Part shown: positions 1 through 7,068 of the stretch, in pieces
Position numbering within the stretch: position 1 is the first letter of the stretch
How the letters are laid out: the number at the start of each line of letters is the position of its first letter
NCBI GenBank assembly: GCA_003561325.1
Contig: PWWY01000211.1
Location: forward strand, 1-10,862
Direction: 5' to 3'
Length of the DNA: 10,862 nucleotides
Source: Syntrophomonadaceae bacterium
GTDB lineage: Bacteria; Bacillota; Dethiobacteria; DTU022; UBA8154
Notes under the pieces: model-generated
Database searches by the model: none
The model's input: only the letters and a program-made list of their open reading frames with translations
Told to the model about the DNA's origin: nothing
Program-made: the position numbers and the translations under genes

Positions 1-480
1 GAGAATCCTGGCCAGGGCTTCGGATCTGCTGAGACCGTCCCTTTGTTGAAGCCGCAGCAGCTGGTTCTCTTCGCTGGAAGCGACGACCACAACAACATCT
101 ACCGTAGACTCCATCCCGCCCTCGAACAACAGCGGCACCTCCCAGACCTGGATGCCGCAGGGATGACGTGCTTCCAGGTCACGGCTCCGCGCTTGCAAGA
201 GTTCGCCCACGCGCCCGTGGACGATGGCGTTTAACCTGGTCCGGGCTTCTTCCTGGTGGAAGACAATGTCTGCCAGGGCTTTACGGTCCAGCGTCCCTTC
301 CTCCGTTAAAATCCCTCGGCCCAGCCAGGATACTATTTCCCGGTACGCCGGTTTGCCGGGCTCCACAACTTCTCTCGCCAGCTGATCAGCGGAGATCAGC
401 AGCGCACCTTTCCGCTCCAGCAACCTGGCAACGGTGGATTTTCCACAGGCGATTCCACCGGTTAAACCGACGATCAGCAA
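1..480 (-). CDS. coaE: Dephospho-CoA kinase CoaE (C-terminus beyond left edge)
   Basis: CoaE phosphorylates the ribose 3'-OH of dephospho-CoA with ATP, the last step of coenzyme A synthesis, in the cytosol. The protein opens with a P-loop typical of the family (MLIVGLTGGIACGKS, residues 1-15, K14 and S15 in the Walker A), followed by a segment with ISADQLAREVV (the family's conserved D near residue 33) and, near the visible end, LLRLQQRDGLSRSEAL, which fits the CoaE lid region. About 160 residues are visible of a usual total near 200; the rest is off the window. Start choice: a TTG at 480 gives the normal family N-terminus and has a G-rich run six bases upstream, the same spacing as ribE here. 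A TTG at 486 adds two residues. An in-frame ATG at 546 would add 22 atypical residues with no clear ribosome binding site. It follows mutM as in many Bacillota but is separated by about 500 bases and probably has its own promoter. Confidence 0.93.
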   Translation of the reverse strand, partial: MLIVGLTGGIACGKSTVARLLERKGALLISADQLAREVVEPGKPAYREIVSWLGRGILTEEGTLDRKALADIVFHQEEARTRLNAIVHGRVGELLQARSRDLEARHPCGIQVWEVPLLFEGGMESTVDVVVVVASSEENQLLRLQQRDGLSRSEALARIL

Positions 481-486
481 CTTCAA

Positions 487-513
487 CCCCCACCCATCTC
501 GGCACCCCAACCC
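487..513 (-). other. G-rich run with G-quadruplex potential at the coaE ribosome binding site
   Basis: On the coding (minus) strand four G-tracts lie in a row: GGG, a 2-base loop, GGGG, a 9-base loop, GGG, a 1-base loop, GGGGG. The last tract ends six bases before the preferred coaE TTG start, so it would also act as the Shine-Dalgarno sequence. The tracts are seen directly; folding into a quadruplex and any effect on translation are inference. The 9-base loop is longer than the common 1-7 limit, so stability is uncertain. The run could simply be a remnant of a GC-rich intergenic repeat. Confidence 0.4.
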
Positions 514-573
514 AAAGCGGGAAGGGGCATCATCCAGGATCAACATCCATGCGCTTTCATTGAACCTCAGTCA

Positions 574-602
574 AGTATATAAAAGAACCCGGGTAAAATC
601 AA
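574..602 (-). promoter_or_regulatory. Candidate sigma-A promoter for coaE
   Basis: Read on the minus strand there is a TTGATT -35 (4 of 6 to consensus), a 17-base spacer and a TATACT -10 (5 of 6). Transcription would start near 567, about 85 bases before the preferred coaE start codon. It lies downstream of the palindromic element, so coaE could be expressed independently of mutM. It was identified by consensus and spacing only. Confidence 0.5.
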
Positions 603-672
603 CCACGGGGAAGCCTCTCTTTTTCCTGCATTTCTAAATGTAACTATCAATTTTAGTCAGGTAGCACAGCTG

Positions 673-857
673 TTTTCCCCACTTGTCCTCGGCTCACTGG
701 ATTTGCGAAATAATTTGTTTCGGTGCTCGGGGTTTCTGGCCGCCTCAAAAACTCCCTCGCTACACTCGCTCAAACAGTTTGAGGCGGCTTTGCTGAAACC
801 CCTGCGCGCCTTCTCATCAAGGCAAATCCCATATTCGCCGGGGGCAAGCGGGGAAAA
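673..857. repeat. Large nested imperfect palindrome (about 185 bp) in the mutM-coaE gap
   Basis: Four pairs of inverted segments are nested in order. The outer arms are 673-693 and 837-857 (18 of 21 complementary, ungapped). Inside are 699-706 with 822-829 (8 of 8), 729-736 with 795-802 (8 of 8) and 739-749 with 778-788 (11 of 11). The central loop is 28 bases (750-777). Two of the three outer mismatches become G-U pairs in a plus-strand RNA and the third becomes one in a minus-strand RNA. Such length and nesting do not arise by chance in a gap; it resembles a non-autonomous palindromic repeat or MITE-like element, or the fold of a structured RNA. There is only one copy here, so repetitiveness is inferred. 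No transposase and no clear target-site duplication are visible. Confidence 0.65.
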
Positions 858-968
858 GACTTCATTCCTGAGCAAGTTTGATCGCCAGGTTTCTAAATAC
901 ACCCAACCAGCTGCTGCAAGTTTACAATCATCTGCCCGCGGCTTCATCTATGAGACCCGGGTAGGGTG

Positions 969-1000
969 AAAAACCGGCCTTTACGACTGTATCGAGCCGG
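969..1000 (-). terminator. Weak possible intrinsic terminator at the end of mutM
   Basis: Reading the minus strand, CCGGC (996-1000) can pair with GCCGG (974-978) across a 17-base loop containing the mutM stop codon, and five T follow directly (969-973). The stem is short and the loop long, so this is a weak candidate. Its position, just after the last gene of a long co-directional run and before a non-coding gap, is what makes it plausible. Confidence 0.3.
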
Positions 1001-1838
1001 GAGAAAGCAGGGGCGGCTCCTGGCAGCGCAGGCACAGGTACGTTCCCCTGCCGGCATGGACGATCCGGGCCAGGGGATGCCCGCAGTGGCTACAAGGCTC
1101 CTTTTCTTTTTGATACACCTTGAGGTGCTCCTGGAAAACACCCCGTTGCCCCTGCAGGCCGCGGTAATCTGAAAAGCTGGTCCCCCCCCACTGGATACTC
1201 TCCTGGAGGAGGGCGACAATGGAGACATGTAAGGCCCGTTTTTCAAGTTCGGAGAGGGTTTTAAGCAGCCTGGATGGATGGATCCTGGCCCGGTGCAGCG
1301 CTTCATCCACGTAGATATTTCCCAGGCCTGCAATGTTTTTCTGATCCAATAAAAAGGATTTCAAGCGGGTATGGGGCTTTGCCTGCAGCCGTTCTGCGAA
1401 GCGGGAAAAGCAGAAATCATCTTCCAGCGGGTCCAGGCCGAGGCAAAAAGCCGGGGAAACCTCCGTCTCCCCGTGTTCCCACAGCCGAAATGTGCCGAAC
1501 TTGCGGATATCCTGAAAATGAAGGGTTTCATCAGAACCCTGGAAGGTGAAAACGGCCCGGGTATGCGGCCCGGGTTCCACCACGCCCGGGTAAAATAAAA
1601 ACGTACCGGTCATCCGCAAATGAATTTCCAACAGGTATTGATCCAGGTAAACCAGGATATACTTTCCCCTGCGCCGGAGCACCCCAACCTTCTGCTCACA
1701 AATCTTTTCTATAAATGCAGCGGCATCCATGTTTTTCACCAGCCCTGGAAACGGCAGGCTTACCCGGGCGATGGTCTTGCCGGCGATGTGCTCCCTTAAG
1801 CCCCGTCGGATGTGCTCTACTTCGGGAAGCTCAGGCAT
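981..1838 (-). CDS. mutM: Formamidopyrimidine-DNA glycosylase (Fpg/MutM)
   Basis: Fpg is a bifunctional DNA glycosylase and AP lyase that removes oxidised purines such as 8-oxoguanine opposite C and cuts the strand by beta,delta-elimination. The 285-residue protein has the usual length. It starts MPELPEVE: after Met removal P2 is the catalytic nucleophile and E3 its partner. K59 (RRRGKY) matches the conserved DNA-contacting lysine, and QKNIAGLGNIYVDEAL (166-181) is the helix-two-turn-helix signature. The C-terminal zinc finger is complete, with Cys 249, 252, 269 and 272 and R264 in the HAGRGTY turn. SFSDYRG (221-227) and the following segment are also family-typical. The ATG lies 4 bases after the polA stop, and its ribosome binding site (AAGGAAG, 7 bases upstream) is inside the last codons of polA, so translation is probably coupled. 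Pol I would fill the gap Fpg creates, so the pair makes a short base-excision-repair module. Confidence 0.97.
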   Translation of the reverse strand: MPELPEVEHIRRGLREHIAGKTIARVSLPFPGLVKNMDAAAFIEKICEQKVGVLRRRGKYILVYLDQYLLEIHLRMTGTFLFYPGVVEPGPHTRAVFTFQGSDETLHFQDIRKFGTFRLWEHGETEVSPAFCLGLDPLEDDFCFSRFAERLQAKPHTRLKSFLLDQKNIAGLGNIYVDEALHRARIHPSRLLKTLSELEKRALHVSIVALLQESIQWGGTSFSDYRGLQGQRGVFQEHLKVYQKEKEPCSHCGHPLARIVHAGRGTYLCLRCQEPPLLSPGSIQS

Positions 1839-1842
1839 GGTT

Positions 1843-4656
1843 CTACTTCCTTTCCAGGGAATACATATGGTACCAGTCCTGTCCTACCCGCAGGTCCACT
1901 CGCAAGGGAACCGAGAGGGGGTAAACCCCTTCCATCTCCTCCTGGATCAGGGCTGCGGCCTCTTCCAGTTCTCCCGGGATAAGCTCAAATATGAGTTCAT
2001 CGTGCACCTGCAGCAGCATGATCAGGTCCCTCTCCTCCGCCTCAATTCTGCGGTCTATCGCGATCATCGCGGCCTTGATCAGATCCGCTGCAGAACCCTG
2101 GATCGGCGTGTTCCGGGCCATGCGCTCTGCGAAGCTGCGCCTGTTATAATGGGCGTGGTTAATATCCACAAGGTAACGCCTGCGCTTCATGACCGTCGTC
2201 ACATAACCGTTTTTCCGGGCCAGGTTGATGCATTCCTCGACAAAAGCTTGCACCCCGGGATGCCTCCGAAAATAATGATCAATATAATCCCTGGCCTCCG
2301 CGCGAGAAATCTTCAGGTCCCGGGCGAGCCCGTAGTCACTGATCCCATAGATAATACCAAAATTAACGGCCTTGGCCCGGTTTCTCATCAGGGGTGTCAC
2401 GTCTTCCAGGGGCACACCGAACACTTCTGACGCCGTGCGCCTGTGGATATCCTGACCCCGGTTGAACGCGTCCAGGAGATTGGGATCCTGGGAAAGATGC
2501 GCCAGGAGGCGAAGCTCGATCTGGGAATAGTCGGCAGCGAGCAGTACCCTGTCCCGGGTGGAAGGGGTAAAGGCCTGCCTCAGCCTGCGCCCCTCTTCCA
2601 GTCGGATGGGAATGTTCTGCAGGTTGGGATCGCTGCTGCTCAATCTCCCTGTCGCCGTCACGGCCTGGTTAAAGGTGGTATGGATTTTTCCTGTATGCGG
2701 ATTGATCAGGGGGCGCAGCCCCTCCAGGTAGGTGTTTTTGATCTTCGACAGCGTCCTGAATTTCAGGAGCCACCGGGCAATCGGGTGCGTTCCGGCTAAC
2801 TCTTCCAGCACCTGGGAATCGGTAGAATAACCGGTTTTGATCTTTTTTCCCGTGGGGAGATTGAGTTTCTCAAAGAGGACCTGGGAAAGCTGCTTGGGGG
2901 AATTCAAATTGAAGCGGGCGCCCACCAGGTTATAGATCTCCTCCTGGACCTGTCGCATCTCGGTATCGATCGCCTGGCCAATAGTTGTTAATACACTTTC
3001 CTGCACCCGGATACCGTACAGTTCCATTTTTGCCAAAACCCTGACCAGGGGGAGCTCCAGGGTGGAGAAGAGATTTTGCAGCTGGCGCAGCTTTAACTGT
3101 TTGTCCAGGCTTTCCTTCAGGTCCAGGATAGACCTGCACCCCCGCACCAGGAAGTCCTGCTGCTGTTCTCTCTTCGTTTCTTCCGCGGCCTTTTTCCCCG
3201 GCTCGGCAAGGGTCAGCCCCAGGTATTCACCGGTCAGCAGGGGGAGAGAAAAAGAGGGACGATCCGGATCGATCAAGTAGGCGGCCAGCAGGGGATCAAA
3301 AAATTTGCAGGCGGGGGAAAGGTGGAAGCGCAGGAACCATTTCATCAAAATTTTAAGGTCGTGGGTCACCAGCACGGGTTCGGGATTTGCGAGGATCGGC
3401 TGCAAGGCCCGCAGGAAATCTTCTGCGGTCAGGCCCCCGGCCTCAAAAGATAGGAGATAAACGTCTCCGCTTCTGGCAGCCAGGGCGATTTCCTGCAGCT
3501 CGCGTGCTTCCCGGGGGCCGCTTTCCCTGGGAAAAAGTGCCAGCAGCGGGGAGGCTTTTAGCTTCTGCAGGCAAGCATCCAGGTCCTGCAGGGTTGCAAC
3601 GCGGGTATAGCGGAGATCGCCGGGGGCTTCTTCTGCAAACGAAAGGGTCGCTGAAGAGGCCTTTCTCTCCCCGTCCTCATCCTCACCCAGCACGGAATCT
3701 TGCTGCTCGCCTGCCGTGAAGAGGTCAGGCTGCAGGTAGCGTGTTTCCATGGGTCCCTGCGCTTCTCCCCCGTTTTTGACCGGGTGTTTCAACGCGAGGG
3801 CCGGTATCTTTTCAATGAGGGCACGAAATTCCAGGCGAGTGAACAGGGCCAGGAGCTTCTCCCAGTCGGGAGCGTCAACGTGAATGTCTTGCAGTTGAAA
3901 AGGGATGGGTGCATCTCTGAGAATCCGCACCAAATCGCGGCTGAGAAAAGCCTGCCCGGCATGCTCTAGCAGGCTTTTACCGATCTTCCCGGGTATTTCA
4001 TGCCCGTGCTGGACCAGCGTCTCCAGGGAGCCGTAGCGAGCCAGCAGCTGCACCGCCCGCTTCTCACCGATCCCGGGCACACCCGGAACGTTGTCCGAAC
4101 TGTCCCCTTTTAACGCCTTGTAATCGATCCACTGGGCCGGCGTCAACCCGTACTGCTCCCGCAATTTCTCCTGGTTATACTCCTCCAGCTCACTGAGCCC
4201 CTTGCGCGTGATCAGCACGGAGACATGGGCAGATAAGAGCTGGTAAACATCGGCATCTGCGGTCACAATCATCCCCTTCATGCCCGCCTGCTCCGCCCGG
4301 GAGGCAAAGGTACCAATCAGATCGTCTGCCTCGTATCCTTCCAGTTCGTACGTCGGGATCTGAAAACCCTGGATCAATTCTTTGATCACCGGGATCTGTT
4401 CTCTCAGTTCGTCCGGGGTTTTTTCCCGGGTTGCTTTATACGGTTCATACTGCCGGTGCCGAAAGGTGGGCCCGGGGTAATCGAAAGCCACGGCGAGACA
4501 TTCAGGCTTTTTTTCTTCCATTAATCGCAGAAGCATATTGGTGAATCCAAGCACGGCGTTGGTATGCAGGCCGTTTTTCGTTTGCAGTTCCAGAGGTAAA
4601 GCAAAAAAAGCCCGGTAGGCCAGGCTGTGCCCGTCCAAGAGGTACAGGGTTTTCAT
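1843..4656 (-). CDS. polA: DNA polymerase I (5' nuclease, degenerate 3'-5' exonuclease, polymerase)
   Basis: Pol I fills repair gaps and removes RNA primers from lagging-strand fragments. The 937 residues show the full three-part layout. The 5' nuclease (about 1-290) has acidic sites D8, EADD 109-112, TADAD 132-136 and GDSSDN 184-189, then a helix-hairpin-helix (PGVPGIGEKRA). A poorly conserved acidic linker (about 291-345) follows. The 3'-5' exonuclease-like domain (about 346-500) lacks the catalytic acids: the usual DTE-type motif reads ALFPRES (373-379) and the second motif reads HDLKILMKW (432-440). The polymerase has motif A DYSQIELR (709-716), motif B RNRAKAVNFGIIYG (758-771, with F766) and motif C VHDE (884-887). 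Proofreading is therefore probably absent, as known for several Gram-positive Pol I enzymes. The ATG follows ribH by 21 bases, with only a weak ribosome binding site (AAAGGA about 13 bases away, or AGG very close), so expression may depend on read-through from ribH. Confidence 0.98.
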   Translation of the reverse strand: MKTLYLLDGHSLAYRAFFALPLELQTKNGLHTNAVLGFTNMLLRLMEEKKPECLAVAFDYPGPTFRHRQYEPYKATREKTPDELREQIPVIKELIQGFQIPTYELEGYEADDLIGTFASRAEQAGMKGMIVTADADVYQLLSAHVSVLITRKGLSELEEYNQEKLREQYGLTPAQWIDYKALKGDSSDNVPGVPGIGEKRAVQLLARYGSLETLVQHGHEIPGKIGKSLLEHAGQAFLSRDLVRILRDAPIPFQLQDIHVDAPDWEKLLALFTRLEFRALIEKIPALALKHPVKNGGEAQGPMETRYLQPDLFTAGEQQDSVLGEDEDGERKASSATLSFAEEAPGDLRYTRVATLQDLDACLQKLKASPLLALFPRESGPREARELQEIALAARSGDVYLLSFEAGGLTAEDFLRALQPILANPEPVLVTHDLKILMKWFLRFHLSPACKFFDPLLAAYLIDPDRPSFSLPLLTGEYLGLTLAEPGKKAAEETKREQQQDFLVRGCRSILDLKESLDKQLKLRQLQNLFSTLELPLVRVLAKMELYGIRVQESVLTTIGQAIDTEMRQVQEEIYNLVGARFNLNSPKQLSQVLFEKLNLPTGKKIKTGYSTDSQVLEELAGTHPIARWLLKFRTLSKIKNTYLEGLRPLINPHTGKIHTTFNQAVTATGRLSSSDPNLQNIPIRLEEGRRLRQAFTPSTRDRVLLAADYSQIELRLLAHLSQDPNLLDAFNRGQDIHRRTASEVFGVPLEDVTPLMRNRAKAVNFGIIYGISDYGLARDLKISRAEARDYIDHYFRRHPGVQAFVEECINLARKNGYVTTVMKRRRYLVDINHAHYNRRSFAERMARNTPIQGSAADLIKAAMIAIDRRIEAEERDLIMLLQVHDELIFELIPGELEEAAALIQEEMEGVYPLSVPLRVDLRVGQDWYHMYSLERK

Positions 4657-4677
4657 CAGACCTGTTCATCCTTTAAC

Positions 4678-5145
4678 TTATCCAAATTTATACAGCAGAT
4701 CTACCATTTCAATGGCACCCATGGCGGCGTCCCAACCCTTGTTCCCCGCTTTCGAACCCGCCCGTTCAATGGCCTGCTCCAGGGTATCGCTGGTGATCAC
4801 GCCAAAGGTCACGGGGATTTCCGTTTCCAGGCTGACCTGGGCAACACCCTTAGCGACCTCTGAGGCCACATATTCGAAATGGGGTGTATCACCGCGTATC
4901 ACTGCGCCCAGGCAGATAACCGCGTCAAAACGACCGCTTTTCGCCGCTTTCTTGGCCATGAGGGGTATTTCGAAGGATCCGGGCACCCAGAATACTTCCA
5001 TGTCTTCATCACGGGCATCATGCCGTTTTAACGCGTCCAGTGCTCCACCCAGGAGCTTGGAAGAGATCAGTTCGTTAAAGCGGCTGACCACCAGGCCGAA
5101 ACGGTATCCTTTTGCACTGAAGTATCCTTCAACACGCTTCACCAT
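4678..5145 (-). CDS. ribH: 6,7-dimethyl-8-ribityllumazine synthase (RibH)
   Basis: RibH condenses 3,4-dihydroxy-2-butanone 4-phosphate with 5-amino-6-ribitylaminouracil to give lumazine, the penultimate step of riboflavin synthesis. Family enzymes assemble as pentamers or 60-subunit icosahedral shells. At 155 residues it is full length. Visible signatures are SRFNELIS (21-28), the substrate loop VPGSFEIPL (54-62), GAVIRGDTPHFEYV (80-93) with the catalytic His89, PVTFGVITSDTLEQA (111-125) for the phosphate and neighbouring-subunit contacts, and AGNKGWDAAMGAIEM (133-147). The ATG is preceded by GGGAGGG ten bases upstream, 22 bases after the ribBA stop. It is the last biosynthetic gene of the riboflavin cluster and runs into polA after 21 bases without a visible terminator. 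Confidence 0.98.
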   Translation of the reverse strand: MVKRVEGYFSAKGYRFGLVVSRFNELISSKLLGGALDALKRHDARDEDMEVFWVPGSFEIPLMAKKAAKSGRFDAVICLGAVIRGDTPHFEYVASEVAKGVAQVSLETEIPVTFGVITSDTLEQAIERAGSKAGNKGWDAAMGAIEMVDLLYKFG

Positions 5146-5167
5146 CCTGCACTCACCCTCCCCTTGT

Positions 5168-6385
5168 TTAACAGTTTTCTTTCTTGAATTCCAGGAGATG
5201 TCCCAGCTTGTTCTTCTTCGTTTGCAAGTAATAGCGGTTGTGCTCCCCCGCAGGGATTTCCAGGGGGACGCGTTCGATGATGACCAGGTTATAGCCTTCC
5301 AGGCCCTTGACTTTCCTGGGGTTATTGGTCAAGAGACGCATCTGCTTCACGCCCAGGTCCACCAGGATCTGGGCCCCAATCCCATAATCCCGCAAGTCTG
5401 ACGGAAAGCCCAGTTCTTCATTGGCCTCAACGGTATCTCGGCCGCAGTCCTGCAGGTGGTATGCCTTGAGCTTATTGACCAGGCCAATTCCCCGCCCTTC
5501 CTGCCGCATGTAGACGATGACACCGTTGCCCTCCTCGGCAATCTGCTTCATCGCCTGGCTCAACTGTCTGCCGCAGTCACAGCGCAGGGATCCGAGGACA
5601 TCGCCTGTTAAGCATTCGGAATGCACCCGCACCAGTACAGGCCTGGCGGGGTCGATCTCGCCCATCACGAGGGCCAGGTGAGTTTTATGATCCACGTTGT
5701 TATCGTAGGCAATGAGCTGGAAGTCTCCATATTGGGTAGGCAAAACGGTCTCCGCCGAGCGCCAAACCAGCTGTTCTTTCTTCATGCGGTACTGGATCAG
5801 ATCAGCCACGGTGATGATCTTGAGATCGTGCACTTTGATGTATTCCATTAACTCCGGAACCCGGGCCATGGTTCCATCCTCGCTCATGATTTCACAGATC
5901 ACGCCGGCAGGGTAGAGGCCGGCCAGCTTGGCCAGATCGATACTGGCCTCTGTATGTCCGGCACGGCGCAGGACGCCTCCTTCTTTTGCCCGCAGGGGGA
6001 AAATATGGCCCGGCCGCGTAAAATCGGCGGGACAGGCCTGGGGATCGATGATTTTTTGAATGGTCAGGGCCCGCTCATGGGCAGATATTCCCGTTGTCAC
6101 CTCTTTGGCGTCCACGGAAACGGTAAAAGCCGTTTCATGGCTGTCGGTATTGTGCGTAACCATCAAGGGGAAATCCAGCTCATCGATGCGCTCCGGTGTC
6201 AGCGGGACACAGATCAACCCACGCCCATATCGAGCCATGAAGTTAATGGCATCGGGCGTGACTTTTTCCGCGGCCATGACCAGATCGCCTTCGTTCTCCC
6301 GATCTTCGTCATCCACTACCACGATCATTTTTCCTCGTTTCAGGTCCTCCGTGGCCTCCTCAATCTCGTGAAACCTTTCCTGCAA
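5168..6385 (-). CDS. ribBA: Bifunctional 3,4-DHBP synthase / GTP cyclohydrolase II (RibBA)
   Basis: This fused enzyme supplies both branches of the riboflavin pathway. The N-terminal half (about 1-205) converts ribulose 5-phosphate to 3,4-dihydroxy-2-butanone 4-phosphate; the C-terminal half (about 206-405) opens GTP to the diaminopyrimidine. DHBP synthase signatures are DDEDRENEGDL (25-35), TRPGHIFPLRA (123-133) and AGHTEASID (142-150). GTP cyclohydrolase II signatures are the zinc cysteines C258, C269 and C271 in SECLTGDVLGSLRCDCG, RQEGRGIGL (294-302), DLRDYGIGAQIL (330-341) and TNNPRK (353-358). At 405 residues both halves are complete. The start is a TTG supported by GAGGAG nine bases upstream, and the family-typical N-terminus (EEATEDLKRGKMIVVVDDED) leaves no better choice. 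It sits 35 bases after ribE and 22 before ribH. Confidence 0.98.
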   Translation of the reverse strand: MQERFHEIEEATEDLKRGKMIVVVDDEDRENEGDLVMAAEKVTPDAINFMARYGRGLICVPLTPERIDELDFPLMVTHNTDSHETAFTVSVDAKEVTTGISAHERALTIQKIIDPQACPADFTRPGHIFPLRAKEGGVLRRAGHTEASIDLAKLAGLYPAGVICEIMSEDGTMARVPELMEYIKVHDLKIITVADLIQYRMKKEQLVWRSAETVLPTQYGDFQLIAYDNNVDHKTHLALVMGEIDPARPVLVRVHSECLTGDVLGSLRCDCGRQLSQAMKQIAEEGNGVIVYMRQEGRGIGLVNKLKAYHLQDCGRDTVEANEELGFPSDLRDYGIGAQILVDLGVKQMRLLTNNPRKVKGLEGYNLVIIERVPLEIPAGEHNRYYLQTKKNKLGHLLEFKKENC

Positions 6386-6393
6386 GTCAGTTC

Positions 6394-6402
6394 ACTCCTC
6401 TT
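6394..6402 (-). promoter_or_regulatory. Ribosome binding site deciding the ribBA TTG start
   Basis: On the minus strand GAAGAGGAGT lies nine bases before a TTG codon. No ATG or GTG is available at the proper position for this N-terminus, so this site settles a non-AUG start for ribBA. Confidence 0.6.
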
Positions 6403-6420
6403 CAACAATCAGCTAAAAAA

Positions 6421-7068
6421 TCAAAAACCCAGTTCCTGCAAATTGGCATATGAAATGCTGGATTTACTCTTTTCTGGTCCATCTCCCCGCAAAAGCTTTT
6501 CCACGTACTTGGCCAGCATATCCGCTTCCAGGTTTACCGTATCACCGCTGCGCTTGGTTAAAAACGTTGTTTGCTGCACCGTGTGAGGGATCAGGGACAC
6601 GGTAAACCAGCTTTTCCCCAGTTCCACCACGGTTAAACTCGTGCCATCAACAGCGATCGACCCCTTTTTGATCGTGTAGCGCATCACCTCGGGGGGAGCA
6701 CTGATTTTTTTCACCAGGGCATTTCCTTCCCTTTTTTCGGCGATGATCTGACCCACGCCGTCCACATGTCCCGAGATAAAATGCCCTCCCAGGCGGCCGC
6801 CAACAGGCAGGGCCCTTTCCAGGTTCACCTTATCCCCCGGTTTCAGCATGTAGAGGTTTGTTTTGCGCAGGGTTTCGGGCATCACGTCGACATAGAAAGA
6901 AGAGGCAGCCAAGCGGGCGACGGTTAAACAGACCCCGTTGACGGCGATGCTGTCGCCCAGGGCCAGATCATCCATTACCCGTGTCCCTTTAATCACCAGG
7001 TATGTGCCGGAAGAAGCGGATTGGCTGTTAACCAGCTCCCCCAGTTCCTCCACGATCCCTGTGAACAT
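6421..7068 (-). CDS. ribE: Riboflavin synthase, alpha chain (RibE)
   Basis: Riboflavin synthase dismutates two 6,7-dimethyl-8-ribityllumazine molecules to riboflavin and the pyrimidine precursor. The 215-residue protein consists of two lumazine-binding repeats, about 1-97 (starting MFTGIVEELGEL) and 98-190 (starting GHFISGHVDGVG). Each has a matching GDSIAVNGVCLTV or KGSIAVDGTSLTV segment and a later P-T/V-x-T stretch (DVMPETLRKT, SLIPHTVQQT). The start is the ATG giving the universal MFTGIVE N-terminus, preceded by a strong AGGAGGG six bases upstream. It overlaps the 3' end of ribD by 41 bases, so translational coupling is likely. A longer reading to an upstream ATG at 7152 is possible but would add 28 atypical residues inside ribD. 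The roughly 25-residue tail after the second repeat is less conserved. Some databases call this gene ribE, others ribC or ribB. Confidence 0.97.
   Translation of the reverse strand: MFTGIVEELGELVNSQSASSGTYLVIKGTRVMDDLALGDSIAVNGVCLTVARLAASSFYVDVMPETLRKTNLYMLKPGDKVNLERALPVGGRLGGHFISGHVDGVGQIIAEKREGNALVKKISAPPEVMRYTIKKGSIAVDGTSLTVVELGKSWFTVSLIPHTVQQTTFLTKRSGDTVNLEADMLAKYVEKLLRGDGPEKSKSSISYANLQELGF

Noticed and set aside
657..947. The 96-codon minus-strand frame across the palindrome as a real gene
   Set aside because: No ribosome binding site, no domain, and its sequence is dictated by the palindrome; kept only as a finding about the repeat.
1729..2430. A 233-codon plus-strand open frame opposite the 3' end of polA
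   Set aside because: It mirrors the conserved polymerase motifs of polA, has no domain of its own and lacks a ribosome binding site.
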